Assembly: GCF_004331455.1 (NCBI RefSeq)
Contig: NZ_SJJR01000003.1
Coordinates: 62,001-126,000 of the forward strand
Direction of reading: 5' to 3'
Length of the DNA stretch: 64,000 bases
Source of the DNA: Micromonospora zingiberis
GTDB taxonomy: Bacteria; Actinomycetota; Actinomycetes; Mycobacteriales; Micromonosporaceae
In this document: positions 1 to 7,644 of the stretch, one piece after another
Position numbering within the stretch: position 1 is the first letter of the stretch
Layout of the letters: each line of letters starts with the position of its first letter
Position numbers and translations under genes: made by a program
Notes under the pieces: generated by a model
The model's input: only the letters and a program-made list of their open reading frames with translations
The model's database searches: none
What the model was told of the DNA's origin: nothing

Positions 1-437
1 ATCCGGGCGCCGAGGCGACCGGCGACCCGCTCGGCGGTCGCCCGCCAGGCGGCGAGCTCGGCCGGGCCGGTCCATTGCAGGTCGAGTACGCCGATCGGGC
101 GGCCCGCCGGATCGAACACCGGCACGCATACCTCGGCGGTGACGTCGGGGCGTACCGGGATGTGGTCGGGGTCGGTGGTGACGTTCGGGACGACGGCCGG
201 TTCGCCGCCGGTGAAGACCCGGCCGACGATCCCGGCGGCCGGGGCCACGGTGGCGAAGACCTGCCAGGAGCCGGTGGCGGCGACGCAGCGGAGCCGGCCG
301 TTGACGTGCAGCAGGACGGCGATGGTGGCGGGCGTGTAGCGGGCCAGCGCGTCGACGGTCGCCTGGCAGACCTCGGCGACGGTCGGCGCCAGGGGCAGGC
401 GGACCGTGACGTCACGGATGACTTGCTGGTGATCCAC
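1..437 (-). CDS. GAF domain protein (partial, 3' end off window)
   Basis: Only the first 145 codons are visible; the gene runs off the left edge. The frame opens at a GTG with an in-frame TGA 18 codons upstream and no other start between them, so this start is well constrained. Residues about 10-125 have the look of a GAF sensor domain: alternating helices and strands, a GIVGRVFTGGEP segment, and a closing VPVFDPAGRPIGVLDL strand-turn-strand typical of the GAF core. Signalling or transcriptional output domains, if any, lie outside the window, so the ligand and role cannot be given. No Shine-Dalgarno is obvious. Confidence 0.7.
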   Translation of the reverse strand, partial: MDHQQVIRDVTVRLPLAPTVAEVCQATVDALARYTPATIAVLLHVNGRLRCVAATGSWQVFATVAPAAGIVGRVFTGGEPAVVPNVTTDPDHIPVRPDVTAEVCVPVFDPAGRPIGVLDLQWTGPAELAAWRATAERVAGRLGAR

Positions 438-542
438 TCGTACGTCGTTCCAGGTCGGGTACGGTCCCGGCCGGTGCCGGGTCGCCGATCAAGCGTACTC
501 ATGGTTTGTGGGTGGCAGTTCTGCTCGTACACATGTGCTATC

Positions 543-566
543 CACAGGCTGTGGACGCAGCCTGTG
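543..566. repeat. Perfect 9-bp inverted repeat, possible operator
   Basis: CACAGGCTG at 543-551 is repeated as its exact reverse complement at 558-566 with a 6-nt centre. It sits in the divergent gap between the GAF gene (start 437) and the phosphoesterase gene (start 627), so it could be an operator or a small hairpin. No T-tract follows it. Confidence 0.45.
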
Positions 567-626
567 CACCCCCGCGAGGGGTGGCGGCGGCGATAGCGTG
601 GGGGTTCCGGTCGAGTGGAGGTTCCC

Positions 627-1406
627 ATGCTCATCGCTCACCTCAGCGATCCGCACCTCACCACTGGCGCGCTCGGCGCGGAGCCGGCCACCGGGCTGCA
701 CCGTGCCCTCGGCCGGGTGCTGGCGCTGAACCCTCGGCCCGACTGTGTGGTGATCACCGGCGACCTCGCCGACCATGGCCGCCCCGACGAGTACGCCGTG
801 CTGCGCGAGGTGATCGGCCGTTTCCCGCTGCCGGTGCACCTGGCCACCGGCAACCACGACGACCGGGAGTCACTGCTGGACGCCTTCGGCGGTACGCCCT
901 GGCTGGGCGGTGGCTTCTCGGCGTACTACCAGGTGGACCATCCGGGGGTGACCCTGGCGGTGCTCGACTCCCTGGTCCCGGGGTCGGACGGTGGTCGACT
1001 CGGCGCCGAGCAACTCGGTTGGCTCGACGGCGTGCTCGCCGCACGGCCCGACGTGCCGGCCGTCGTCTGCCTGCACCACCCGCCGGTCGAGGTCGGCATC
1101 CCGGCGGCCGACGAGATCCGACTCGCCGACGGTGACGCCCTCGCCGAGGTGCTCCTGCGGCATCCCCACGTGGTACGCGTCGCCGCAGGGCACCTGCACC
1201 GGCCGGTGACCACCGCCTTCGCCGGCACGGTGCTCACCGTCGCACCGAGCACCTGGCGGCAGGCCACGCTGACCATGAGCGGCGACGAACAGATCGGCTG
1301 GGTCGCCGAGCCGACCGCCCTGCTGCTGCATCGGGTGAGTGAGCGCGGATGTGTCACGCACACCGTGCAGGTCAGTCACACCGCCGGCATGACGTGCGGC
1401 TATTGA
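627..1406 (+). CDS. Metallophosphoesterase (CpdA/Icc-like phosphodiesterase)
   Basis: A 259-residue calcineurin-like phosphoesterase. The metal-binding motifs appear in the canonical order: LSDPH near residue 6 (D8, H10), TGDLADH near 48, TGNHDD near 80, HHPP near 150 and AGHLHRP near 190. This arrangement fits the class III cyclic-nucleotide phosphodiesterase group (CpdA/Icc), which hydrolyses 3',5'-cyclic nucleotides or other phosphodiesters using two metals; the substrate here is unknown. The ATG at 627 is chosen over the in-frame GTG at 615 because GGAGG lies 5 nt upstream of it. It stands alone, divergent from the GAF gene. Confidence 0.85.
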   Translation: MLIAHLSDPHLTTGALGAEPATGLHRALGRVLALNPRPDCVVITGDLADHGRPDEYAVLREVIGRFPLPVHLATGNHDDRESLLDAFGGTPWLGGGFSAYYQVDHPGVTLAVLDSLVPGSDGGRLGAEQLGWLDGVLAARPDVPAVVCLHHPPVEVGIPAADEIRLADGDALAEVLLRHPHVVRVAAGHLHRPVTTAFAGTVLTVAPSTWRQATLTMSGDEQIGWVAEPTALLLHRVSERGCVTHTVQVSHTAGMTCGY

Positions 1407-1747
1407 CCGGTCGACCGGTGCCCGGCGGGGTGGCGCGAAGCGTACGGAAACGACGCCCGCCGTCTCGATGGTGATCCGTCACCGAACGTCCACAGTGGGC
1501 GTCGAAAGAGTAGCGGTCGGGCCGCCCTTCGGTTGAACAATTCCGCACCGGGCCGATTCGGAGAATCCAATCTGGCCGATCGATTCGACCCGGCCGGGTG
1601 TCGAATGGCGGCTGCTCGGCCTTATTCGGTGGCACGGCGTGCGCGAGTGTTCACGTTGCCGCGTCACGTCGTTAACCTCGCTCCGGTCACGCGCAGTCGG
1701 CGTGGCGCAACCGCGTCGATTTCGGCGCTCTCAGTGGGGGTAGACAC
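1407..1747. other. Intergenic region, 341 bp, no gene recognised
   Basis: No open frame with coding character was found on either strand. The segment is less GC-rich than its flanks and presumably contains the promoter of the downstream secreted-protein gene. TAACCT at 1671-1676 is a possible -10 hexamer, with no convincing -35 partner. Confidence 0.4.
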
Positions 1748-2206
1748 ATGACGAAAAGGCTCCTCGGGCTCATGACCGCGCTCACCGTGGCGGTGGGCGG
1801 TTCGCTGGCCGCCGCCGCCCCGGCGCAGGCCGCCACTCCGGCGATCGAGATCACGAAGGTGTACTACGACTCGCCGGGCGTGGACAATCGCTCGAACGCC
1901 AGCCTGAACGCCGAGTACGTGAAGCTGACCAACCGGCGCTCCCGCACCATCAACCTGAAGAACTGGACGCTGCGCGACAAGGCCAACCACGTCTACAAGT
2001 TCAGCGGCGACTTCAAGCTTGCCAAGGGCAAGAGCGTCATCATTCGTACCGGCAAGGGCAAGAACACCGCCAGCACCCGGTACTGGGGCTCGGGCAACTA
2101 TGTCTGGAACAACACCGGCGACACGGCCTACCTGCGTAACGCCAGTGGCAAGCAGATCGACAAGTGCGCCTGGACCAAGAAGGGCAAGGGCTACACCAAC
2201 TGCTGA
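1748..2206 (+). CDS. Secreted lamin-tail domain (LTD) protein
   Basis: A 152-residue exported protein. Residues 1-28 form a Sec signal peptide (MTKR, hydrophobic core, cleavage after AQA). The mature part matches a lamin-tail domain: an opening 'IEITKVYYDSPG' strand, 'NAEYVKLTNR', 'NLKNWTLRDK' and 'VIIRTGKG', an Ig-like beta fold seen in bacterial extracellular proteins that may bind nucleic acid or surface structures. It is lysine-rich, unusual for so GC-rich a genome, and two Cys near the C-terminus could form a disulphide. GTGGGGG about 8 nt upstream serves as the Shine-Dalgarno. It is a single-gene unit closed by a strong hairpin. The function is not known. Confidence 0.8.
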   Translation: MTKRLLGLMTALTVAVGGSLAAAAPAQAATPAIEITKVYYDSPGVDNRSNASLNAEYVKLTNRRSRTINLKNWTLRDKANHVYKFSGDFKLAKGKSVIIRTGKGKNTASTRYWGSGNYVWNNTGDTAYLRNASGKQIDKCAWTKKGKGYTNC

Positions 2207-2211
2207 GCTTC

Positions 2212-2246
2212 GCCGGTGCCGGCCGCACACCGTGGCCGGCACCGGC
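2212..2246 (+). terminator. Hairpin terminator after the LTD gene
   Basis: A perfect 13-bp stem, 2212-2224 against 2234-2246, with a 9-nt loop, begins 5 nt after the stop codon. There is no T-run, as is common in actinobacteria. It lies between convergent genes and may work in both directions. Confidence 0.7.
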
Positions 2247-2267
2247 CGGCTCGTCGGCCGGGGCCGC

Positions 2268-2600
2268 TCAGCTCTCGATCGGTGGGCGGTCGATGTTGAG
2301 GTGGAAGGCCCGTTCCTCGGCCTCCTGCCGAGCCGCGACGAAGTCGCGCTGCCAGTCCTGGGCGTCGTCGGGGATGCGCGCGACCACGTGCTCACCGCGC
2401 ACTCGGCCCTCCGCGTCGGTCAGCGCGACCCCGACGACGGTGTGCCCGCGACCGGGGATGGCGTAGTGGCGCACCGCCCAACGGGCGGACGCCTCCAGCG
2501 CGTGGCGTCGGCGCCGGACACGGGCCGTCATAGTCATGGAGACCAGCAGGACGGCGGTCACCACGACGGCTAAAGCGGCCACAAATCCGATGATCCGCAT
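2268..2600 (-). CDS. Small membrane-anchored hypothetical protein
   Basis: A 110-residue protein with one N-terminal transmembrane helix (about residues 4-25) followed by an Arg-rich stop-transfer segment (RVRRRRH) and a hydrophilic, probably cytoplasmic, domain containing [18 protein letters not shown] do not recognise the family. The start at 2600 has no Shine-Dalgarno, but TAACCT lies 7 nt upstream, matching a leaderless arrangement. It is convergent with the LTD gene; the tRNA gene lies upstream on the same strand, separated by a terminator. Confidence 0.65.
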   Translation of the reverse strand: MRIIGFVAALAVVVTAVLLVSMTMTARVRRRRHALEASARWAVRHYAIPGRGHTVVGVALTDAEGRVRGEHVVARIPDDAQDWQRDFVAARQEAEERAFHLNIDRPPIES

Positions 2601-2607
2601 CCGCGCT

Positions 2608-2613
2608 AGGTTA
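2608..2613 (-). promoter_or_regulatory. -10 hexamer TAACCT for a leaderless transcript
   Basis: TAACCT on the minus strand ends 7 nt before the ATG at 2600. That places the transcription start at about the A of the start codon and supports this start choice. Confidence 0.45.
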
Positions 2614-2691
2614 CCTCGCCGGCTGCCCGCGTGCCTGTCCAGGTCACGAGTGACGTCGCCCTGCGGAGACGTCGACGGGCAGCCAGAATGC

Positions 2692-2731
2692 GATCAGGGC
2701 TGGTCTCCGTGGTGGAGAACCAGCCCTGATC
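2692..2731 (-). terminator. tRNA-Pro transcript terminator
   Basis: A 17-bp stem with one bulged base (GATCAGGGCTGGT arm at 2692-2704, matching arm at 2719-2731, inner CTCC/GGAG pairing). It starts 11 nt beyond the encoded CCA of the tRNA gene on the same strand. Confidence 0.75.
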
Positions 2732-2742
2732 GCTGTTACCTC

Positions 2743-2819
<77 letters not shown>

Positions 2820-2833
2820 AGGCGTGCCGACAA

Positions 2834-2861
2834 ATAGTAGCCCACCCGTCCCGGTGGTCAA
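2834..2861 (-). promoter_or_regulatory. Promoter of tRNA-Pro
   Basis: TTGACC (-35, 2861-2856) and TACTAT (-10, 2839-2834) are separated by 16 nt on the minus strand. Initiation would fall near 2827, about 8 nt before the tRNA 5' end at 2819. This is the best housekeeping-sigma promoter match in the window. Confidence 0.75.
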
Positions 2862-2878
2862 ACTCGGTACCCCTGGCG

Positions 2879-3772
2879 TCAGCGGGGGATCAGGGTGAGC
2901 AGGCTGGCCTCCGGGCGGCAGGCGAAGCGGACCGGCGCGGTCGGGTGGGTGCCGAGGCCGGCGGAGACGTGCAGCCAGGAATCGGAGCCGGGCCAGCGGT
3001 GCAGCCCCTTCGCCATCGAGCGGGGCAGGCCGCAGTTGGTCACCAGCGCCCCCACCCCCGGTACGCACACCTGGCCGCCGTGCGTGTGGCCGGCGAGCAG
3101 CAGCCCGAAACCGTCGGCGGCCATCTCGTCGAGCAGCACCGGCTCGGGGGAGTGGGTCAGGGCGATGGAGAGATCCGCCGAGGCGGAGATCGGGCCGGCC
3201 ACCACGCCGTAGTCGTCCCGTTCGATGTGCGGGTCGTCGACGCCGGCCATGTCGATCGCCCGACCGCCGGCCTTGACGGTGGTCCGCCGGTTGTTCAGAT
3301 CCGCCCAGCCGGCGCCGACGAAGACGTCCCGCAGTTCCTCGTACGGCAACTCGAGGCCCTCGGTGTACTCCCGATCGGGCAGGAAGTAGCTGAACGGGCT
3401 CTTCCACACCGGGCCGGTGTAGTCGTTGGAGCCGAAGACGAAGGCGCCCGGATAGTCGAGCAACGGTTGCAGCGCCCGCAGGACGCCCGGCACCGCCTCC
3501 GGGTGGGCCATGTTGTCCCCGGTCACCACGACCAGGTCGGGGTCGAGAGCGGCCAGCGAAGCCACCCAGTGCTGCTTGCGTACCTGGTTGGGGGTCATGT
3601 GCAGGTCGGACAGGTGCAGGACGCGCAGCGGTTCGGTGCCGGCCGGCAGCACCGGGACGTCGAAGCGCCGGAGGGTGAACATGTTGCGCTCGACGAGCGA
3701 CGCGTACGCCAGGGCGGCGGCGCCCGTCGCGACGGTGGCGGTCGCGAGCCGGAATAGTGTGCGCTTTCGCAT
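2879..3772 (-). CDS. Membrane-anchored metallophosphoesterase (Rv3683/YaeI-like)
   Basis: A 297-residue protein with an N-terminal hydrophobic anchor (residues 6-23) and a calcineurin-like phosphoesterase domain. Motifs: [18 protein letters not shown], an ALTHSPEP histidine and [14 protein letters not shown] replaces the usual GNHD, so one metal ligand is altered; I recall the same variant in actinobacterial relatives. It probably acts on a phosphodiester or lipid pyrophosphate outside the membrane. The frame stays open to 4039, but the ATG at 3772 is chosen: upstream codons overlap the divergent yqeY gene and a TACCCT -10 sits 7 nt before this ATG. Proximity to ponA2-like and whiB4-like genes matches the M. 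tuberculosis order. Confidence 0.85.
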   Translation of the reverse strand: MRKRTLFRLATATVATGAAALAYASLVERNMFTLRRFDVPVLPAGTEPLRVLHLSDLHMTPNQVRKQHWVASLAALDPDLVVVTGDNMAHPEAVPGVLRALQPLLDYPGAFVFGSNDYTGPVWKSPFSYFLPDREYTEGLELPYEELRDVFVGAGWADLNNRRTTVKAGGRAIDMAGVDDPHIERDDYGVVAGPISASADLSIALTHSPEPVLLDEMAADGFGLLLAGHTHGGQVCVPGVGALVTNCGLPRSMAKGLHRWPGSDSWLHVSAGLGTHPTAPVRFACRPEASLLTLIPR

Positions 3773-3779
3773 GCCGATC

Positions 3780-3789
3780 AGGGTAGTTT
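3780..3789. promoter_or_regulatory. Interlocked divergent -10 boxes of two leaderless genes
   Basis: Plus-strand TAGTTT (3784-3789) ends 8 nt before the yqeY ATG at 3798. Minus-strand TACCCT (3785-3780) ends 7 nt before the phosphoesterase ATG at 3772. The two hexamers share the TA at 3784-3785, so the whole divergent control region is 25 bp and the two promoters cannot be occupied at once. Confidence 0.6.
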
Positions 3790-3797
3790 GGGCGTCC

Positions 3798-4253
3798 ATG
3801 AGCACGCTGAAGGACCGCCTCACCGCCGACATGCGGGCCGCACTGAAGGCCCGCGACGAGTTGACCACCTCCACCCTGCGGATGGCCCTGGCCGCCGTCG
3901 GCACGGCCGAGGTCGCCGGTAAGGCCAAGCGCGAGCTCAGCGAAGACGAGGTGCTGGCCGTGCTGACCAAGGAGGCCAAGAAGCGCCGGGAGGCCGCGAC
4001 CGCCTTCGCCGACGCGGGGCGTACCGAGCAGGCCGCCAAGGAGACCGCCGAGGGTGAGGTGCTGGAGCGCTACCTGCCGCAGCAGCTCTCCGACGCGGAG
4101 CTGACCGAGTTGGTCGCGGGGGCGCTCGCCGCGGGCGGCTTCACCGGCAAGGCCCAGATGGGCCCGGCGATGAAGGCGGCGCAGGCCGCGGTGGCCGGCC
4201 GGGCCGAGGGCGGCCGGGTCGCCACCGAGGTACGCAGGCAGCTCGGCCTCTGA
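3798..4253 (+). CDS. GatB/YqeY domain protein
   Basis: A 151-residue YqeY-type protein: an N-terminal helical segment (LKDRLTADMRAALKARDELT), the conserved RELSEDEVLAVLTKEAKKRREA helix pair, and a C-terminal GatB-like tail domain with ALAAGGFTGKAQMGPAMKA. Family members are small stand-alone relatives of the tRNA-binding tail of GatB; a role in tRNA-linked metabolism is suspected but unproven. Length is normal for the family. ATG 3798 has no Shine-Dalgarno and is probably leaderless. It is monocistronic and closed by a very strong hairpin. Confidence 0.9.
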   Translation: MSTLKDRLTADMRAALKARDELTTSTLRMALAAVGTAEVAGKAKRELSEDEVLAVLTKEAKKRREAATAFADAGRTEQAAKETAEGEVLERYLPQQLSDAELTELVAGALAAGGFTGKAQMGPAMKAAQAAVAGRAEGGRVATEVRRQLGL

Positions 4254-4322
4254 CGCCTGCCGGCGCCCGGCGATTGCTTACCGGTGCCGGTGGTCGGGGC
4301 TGGTCACGATCGCGGAATCACG

Positions 4323-4374
4323 TTAACAAGGGGCCCTTCCTCTACCGCAGGCGTTAACAGGGTGCCCTTCCTTA
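4323..4374 (+). repeat. GTTAAC/GGGCCCTTCC repeat, intergenic copy
   Basis: Two head-to-tail units, GTTAACAAGGGGCCCTTCC (from 4323) and GTTAACAGGGTGCCCTTCC (from 4353), are separated by about 12 nt (TCTACCGCAGGC). A related copy, arranged as an inverted repeat, lies inside the AtuA-like gene at 26269-26325; the two share AGGCGTTAACAGGG-GCCCTTCCTT. I recall similar elements scattered in Micromonospora and Salinispora genomes. Confidence 0.7.
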
Positions 4375-4427
4375 CACGCCGATGGGCGGGTACCTCCCCG
4401 TACGGAGGTACCCGCCCATCGGCGTGT
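4374..4427. terminator. Very long bidirectional hairpin terminator
   Basis: A perfect 24-bp stem (4374-4397 against 4404-4427) with a 6-nt loop lies between the convergent yqeY and penicillin-binding protein genes. A short pyrimidine-rich stretch (TTGCGCTT) follows on the plus strand. It directly abuts the GTTAAC repeat. Confidence 0.8.
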
Positions 4428-4439
4428 TGCGCTTATCGA

Positions 4440-6911
4440 TCAGCCCCCGGGCCGGTCGTCTGGCGGTCGGCTGGGCGGACCGGACGGACCGTTACCGGGC
4501 CGACCGTTGCCGTTGCCGTTACCGCCGCCGTCGTTGTCGTCGTTTCCGCCGCCACCGCCGGCGCTCACCATGATCGTCACGATGCCGCCCTTGATGGTGC
4601 GGCCGTCCGGGCTGGTGCCGGCGGCGGTGCCGGCCGGGCAGTCCGAGGCGACCCGGTTGCTGGAGACGACGGGGCTGAAGCCGGCACCGGAGATGCGGGA
4701 CTTCGCCCGGTCGATGTCCAGGCACCGGACCCCGGGAATGGTGCGTTGGTCACCCAGGGCGATCTTCTGGCCCGGTGGGTCGAAGTTGATCGACTTCTTG
4801 CCGTCCATGGCGGCCTTGAGGGCCTGGAAGACCGGCGGGTTGATGCCGTCGGAAGTCTTGTGCTTCATCTTCACGTTGGTCTGCGGCCAGTCCGGGTCGG
4901 CCAGGATGCCGGCCACCGCGTACTGCTTGGTCATCGCGACCAGGGAGGCGGACTTCTCCGCGTCGGTGGTGCCGGACTTGCCGGCGATCGGCTTGCCGAC
5001 GATGCCGCGCCCCTCCGCGGCCGTACGGGTGCCGCCGCACTTGCTCATGGAGGAGTTGTCACCGACCGGGCAGCGGGCGGCGTCGACGGCCGCGCGGGCC
5101 ACTTCGGTGCTGATCCGCTTCTCACACCGCGGGTTTGCCACGTCCAGCTTGTTGCCGTCCAGGTCGCGGATCGACTGCACCGGGATCGGCTCGCAGTACT
5201 TGCCGTCGGCGGCCAGCGTGGCGTACGAGTTGGCCAGCTCCAGCGGCGTGGTGTCCGTGACGCCCAGGGTGAACGAGCCCCACTGGTTCGCGGCCTCCTT
5301 GTTGTTGGCCCAGGCGTTTTCCTTGCTGACCCGGAACTGGATGCCCAGCCGCTTCGCCACGTCGACCACGTTCTCCGCGCCGACCTGCTGTTGCAGCGGT
5401 ACGAAGTAGGTGTTGGTCGAGGCGGAGAAGGCGCTCCACATGTCCTTCACGCCGCCGGGCTGCCGGTTGGAGTTCATCGGGCAGTAGAAGTGGGTGCCCG
5501 GGCAGGCGGCGTCGCCGCCAAGTTCGATCCGGTACTCGGACTTGAACTGCTGCGGCGCGTTGATGGTGTAGCTGAGCGGGATGCCCTTTTCCAGCGCGGC
5601 CACGATGGTGTAGATCTTGAACACCGAGCCGGCCTGGTAGCCGGTGATGCCGTCGCCGCCGGTCAGTAGCGGGTTCACCGTGTTCGGATAGTTGCCGAGC
5701 TTGCCACGGTTGCGCTGGACCGGGTCGCTGTGCGGCCGGTTCTTCGGATTGTTCGGATTGTCGAGCTTGAAGTTCCGGTTGACGGACAGCGCGCGTACCC
5801 GACCGGTGCCGGGCTCGATCATGGCGAGCATCACGGCTTCCTTGGCGGTCACCGGCTTGGCGTCGCGGACCGCCTTGTCGGCGCCGTCCTGGGCCTGCTT
5901 GTCCAGCGTGGTGACGATCGTGTAGCCGCCGCTCTTGAGCCGCCGCTCCCGGTCGTACGAGGTGGAGCCGAACGTCTCCTGCGCCATCCACCAGCGGTAG
6001 AAGTAGTCGCAGAAGAAGCCCCAGGCGTTCTTGTTGGTGGCGACGCAGCCGTTCGGTGCCCGCTTGCCCTTGACCACCAGCTTGACGGCCTTGGCCGCCT
6101 CGGCCTGCTCCTTGGTGATCGCACCGGTGGTGACCATGTGGTCGATCACGTAGTCGCGCCGGGTGACCGCCTGCGGGTAGCCGCTGGTGGTGGTCGGGTC
6201 GAACGAGGTCGGCGCCTTGACCAGGCCGGCCAGCATGGCGGCCTCTTCGATCTTCAGGTCCTTGGGCTTCTTGTTGAAGTAGACCTGGCTGGCGGCGAAG
6301 ACGCCGTACGCGCCGTTGCCGAAGGCGGCGAGGTTGAGGTAGCGCTCCAGGATCTCGTCCTTGGAGAGCTCCTTGTCCAGCTGGATCGCGTAGCGCATCT
6401 CGCGCAGCTTGCGGGCGCTGGTGTCCTCGGTCGCGGCGAGCACGTCGGCGGGGTGGGTGGCCGAGTAGGCGATGCCCATCCGGACGTACTGCATGGTCAG
6501 CGTCGAGGCGCCCTGCCGGTCTCTGGCGGCGGAGCTGTTGTTGACGAACGCTCGGGCCACGCCGTTGAGGTCGACGCCGTTGTGCTTGTAGAAGTCGTGG
6601 TCTTCGGCGGCGATGATCGCCGCCACCATGTGGGGCGAGATGTCAGCGAACTTCACTTCCCGCCGGTTCTCGTCGTACATGGTGGCCAGTGGTGTCTTGC
6701 CGTCGGAGGCAAGTAGATAACTGATCTGGGGCGCGCGGGCCAGGGTCAATTCCTTCGGCAGCGCGCCGAAGGTGTCCGCGCCGGCCTTCGCGGCCAGGCC
6801 CGACATCGCCACCGCGGGAAAGGCCGCAGCGGCGACGACCACGCCGGCCAACAGCCCACAGATGAGCAGCGATGCGGCGTTGGTCAGGACGTTATGGTCA
6901 CGTTTCCGCAT
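4440..6911 (-). CDS. Bifunctional class A penicillin-binding protein with PASTA domain (PonA2-like)
   Basis: An 823-residue peptidoglycan synthase. A membrane anchor (about 9-37) is followed by a GT51 glycosyltransferase domain with EDHDFYKHNG (catalytic E103), QGASTLTMQ and RYLNLAAFGNGAYG. The transpeptidase domain carries SVFK (S429, K432), STN (498-500) and KSGTT (645-649). One PASTA domain (about 723-785) and a Gly/Asn/Pro low-complexity tail follow. It polymerises and cross-links peptidoglycan at the outer membrane face. ATG 6911 has GAGGTG 7 nt upstream; the frame extends further 5' but without coding character. It is divergent from a WhiB gene, as ponA2 is from whiB4 in mycobacteria. 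Confidence 0.93.
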   Translation of the reverse strand: MRKRDHNVLTNAASLLICGLLAGVVVAAAAFPAVAMSGLAAKAGADTFGALPKELTLARAPQISYLLASDGKTPLATMYDENRREVKFADISPHMVAAIIAAEDHDFYKHNGVDLNGVARAFVNNSSAARDRQGASTLTMQYVRMGIAYSATHPADVLAATEDTSARKLREMRYAIQLDKELSKDEILERYLNLAAFGNGAYGVFAASQVYFNKKPKDLKIEEAAMLAGLVKAPTSFDPTTTSGYPQAVTRRDYVIDHMVTTGAITKEQAEAAKAVKLVVKGKRAPNGCVATNKNAWGFFCDYFYRWWMAQETFGSTSYDRERRLKSGGYTIVTTLDKQAQDGADKAVRDAKPVTAKEAVMLAMIEPGTGRVRALSVNRNFKLDNPNNPKNRPHSDPVQRNRGKLGNYPNTVNPLLTGGDGITGYQAGSVFKIYTIVAALEKGIPLSYTINAPQQFKSEYRIELGGDAACPGTHFYCPMNSNRQPGGVKDMWSAFSASTNTYFVPLQQQVGAENVVDVAKRLGIQFRVSKENAWANNKEAANQWGSFTLGVTDTTPLELANSYATLAADGKYCEPIPVQSIRDLDGNKLDVANPRCEKRISTEVARAAVDAARCPVGDNSSMSKCGGTRTAAEGRGIVGKPIAGKSGTTDAEKSASLVAMTKQYAVAGILADPDWPQTNVKMKHKTSDGINPPVFQALKAAMDGKKSINFDPPGQKIALGDQRTIPGVRCLDIDRAKSRISGAGFSPVVSSNRVASDCPAGTAAGTSPDGRTIKGGIVTIMVSAGGGGGNDDNDGGGNGNGNGRPGNGPSGPPSRPPDDRPGG

Positions 6912-7314
6912 CCAGGTCACCTCGACAGGGTACGCGAACAGGTAACGAGGGGCGCTGGGGCGTCTTTTCCCCATTTCCTGCGTGCGCCGGCCTCGTTGTG
7001 CTAGACGCGTGGCACCGGGTGTCCGGTTGCGTGATTCCATGCCGAGTTTCCTCCACGCGGGGGCGGCTCGCAGCGTTTTCGCGGACTCCGGTGGGGTAAG
7101 CGGCGGTCCCGAGCCCGAGAAGCCGGGAGTGTCCGAAATGATGGATTTAGCCGACAACGTTGCGTAATCGGGCAACTACAGAGCATGATGAGGGCGGCGA
7201 CAGCGCCACATGAGTCGTCCGTGCCGCCTTGGGGTAAGGCGCGCCGGACGACCGGGGGGAATGCCGGCTGGCCCGCGACGGCGTCGGTAGTACTGCAAGG
7301 GGGGACGTGTACAG
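6912..7314. other. Divergent intergenic region between the PBP and WhiB genes, 403 bp
   Basis: No gene was recognised. A small inverted repeat, GTTGC at 7158 with GCAAC at 7171, and a loose promoter-like pair (TTGCGT near 7160, CATGAT about 18 nt later) could drive the WhiB gene, leaving a leader of about 120 nt. This is weak. Confidence 0.35.
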
Positions 7315-7635
7315 ATGGGCATGATCACTGACTGGCCGTCGCTGGCGGCGTGTCAGAACGGGGACCCGGACGCGTTGTTCGTACAGGGCGCCGAACAGAA
7401 CGTGGCGAAGCGGATCTGCCGGAGCTGCCCAGTTCGGTACGAGTGCCTGGCCGATGCGCTGGACAACCGGATCGAGTTCGGCGTGTGGGGCGGCATGACC
7501 GAACGTGAACGCCGGGCGCTGCTGCGCCGCCACCCGCAGGTCACCAGCTGGCGCAAGATGTTCGAGGCGGCGATGAAGAAGAACGCCAAGGACAAGAGCG
7601 GCAAGGACAAGATCTTGGTCGCCACCAGCGGTTGA
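7315..7635 (+). CDS. WhiB-family iron-sulphur regulator (WhiB4-like)
   Basis: A 106-residue WhiB protein with the four conserved cysteines C13, C35, C38 and C44 (C-x2-C-x5-C) that hold a [4Fe-4S] cluster, the GVWGGMT turn (56-62), and a basic C-terminal region rich in Lys that contacts DNA. WhiB proteins sense redox stress or nitric oxide and act with the housekeeping sigma factor. Its place between a PonA2-like gene and two ArsA-like ATPase genes is that of whiB4. AAGGGGGG about 9 nt upstream supports ATG 7315; ATG 7321 is a possible alternative. Confidence 0.92.
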   Translation: MGMITDWPSLAACQNGDPDALFVQGAEQNVAKRICRSCPVRYECLADALDNRIEFGVWGGMTERERRALLRRHPQVTSWRKMFEAAMKKNAKDKSGKDKILVATSG

Positions 7636-7644
7636 CCGGCGCGG

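Noticed and set aside
536..558. DnaA-box-like CTATCCACA beside TGTGGAC, suggesting a replication origin
   Set aside because: Only one imperfect box and one partial inverted box; no cluster, no AT-rich unwinding region and no dnaA or dnaN nearby.
3773..4039. Longer phosphoesterase start at 4039
   Set aside because: It would run antisense through most of yqeY, and the extra residues are Ser/Ala/Arg-rich noise.
6912..7175. Longer N-terminus of the penicillin-binding protein up to 7175
   Set aside because: The added 88 codons lack coding character, and GAGGTG lies correctly before ATG 6911.
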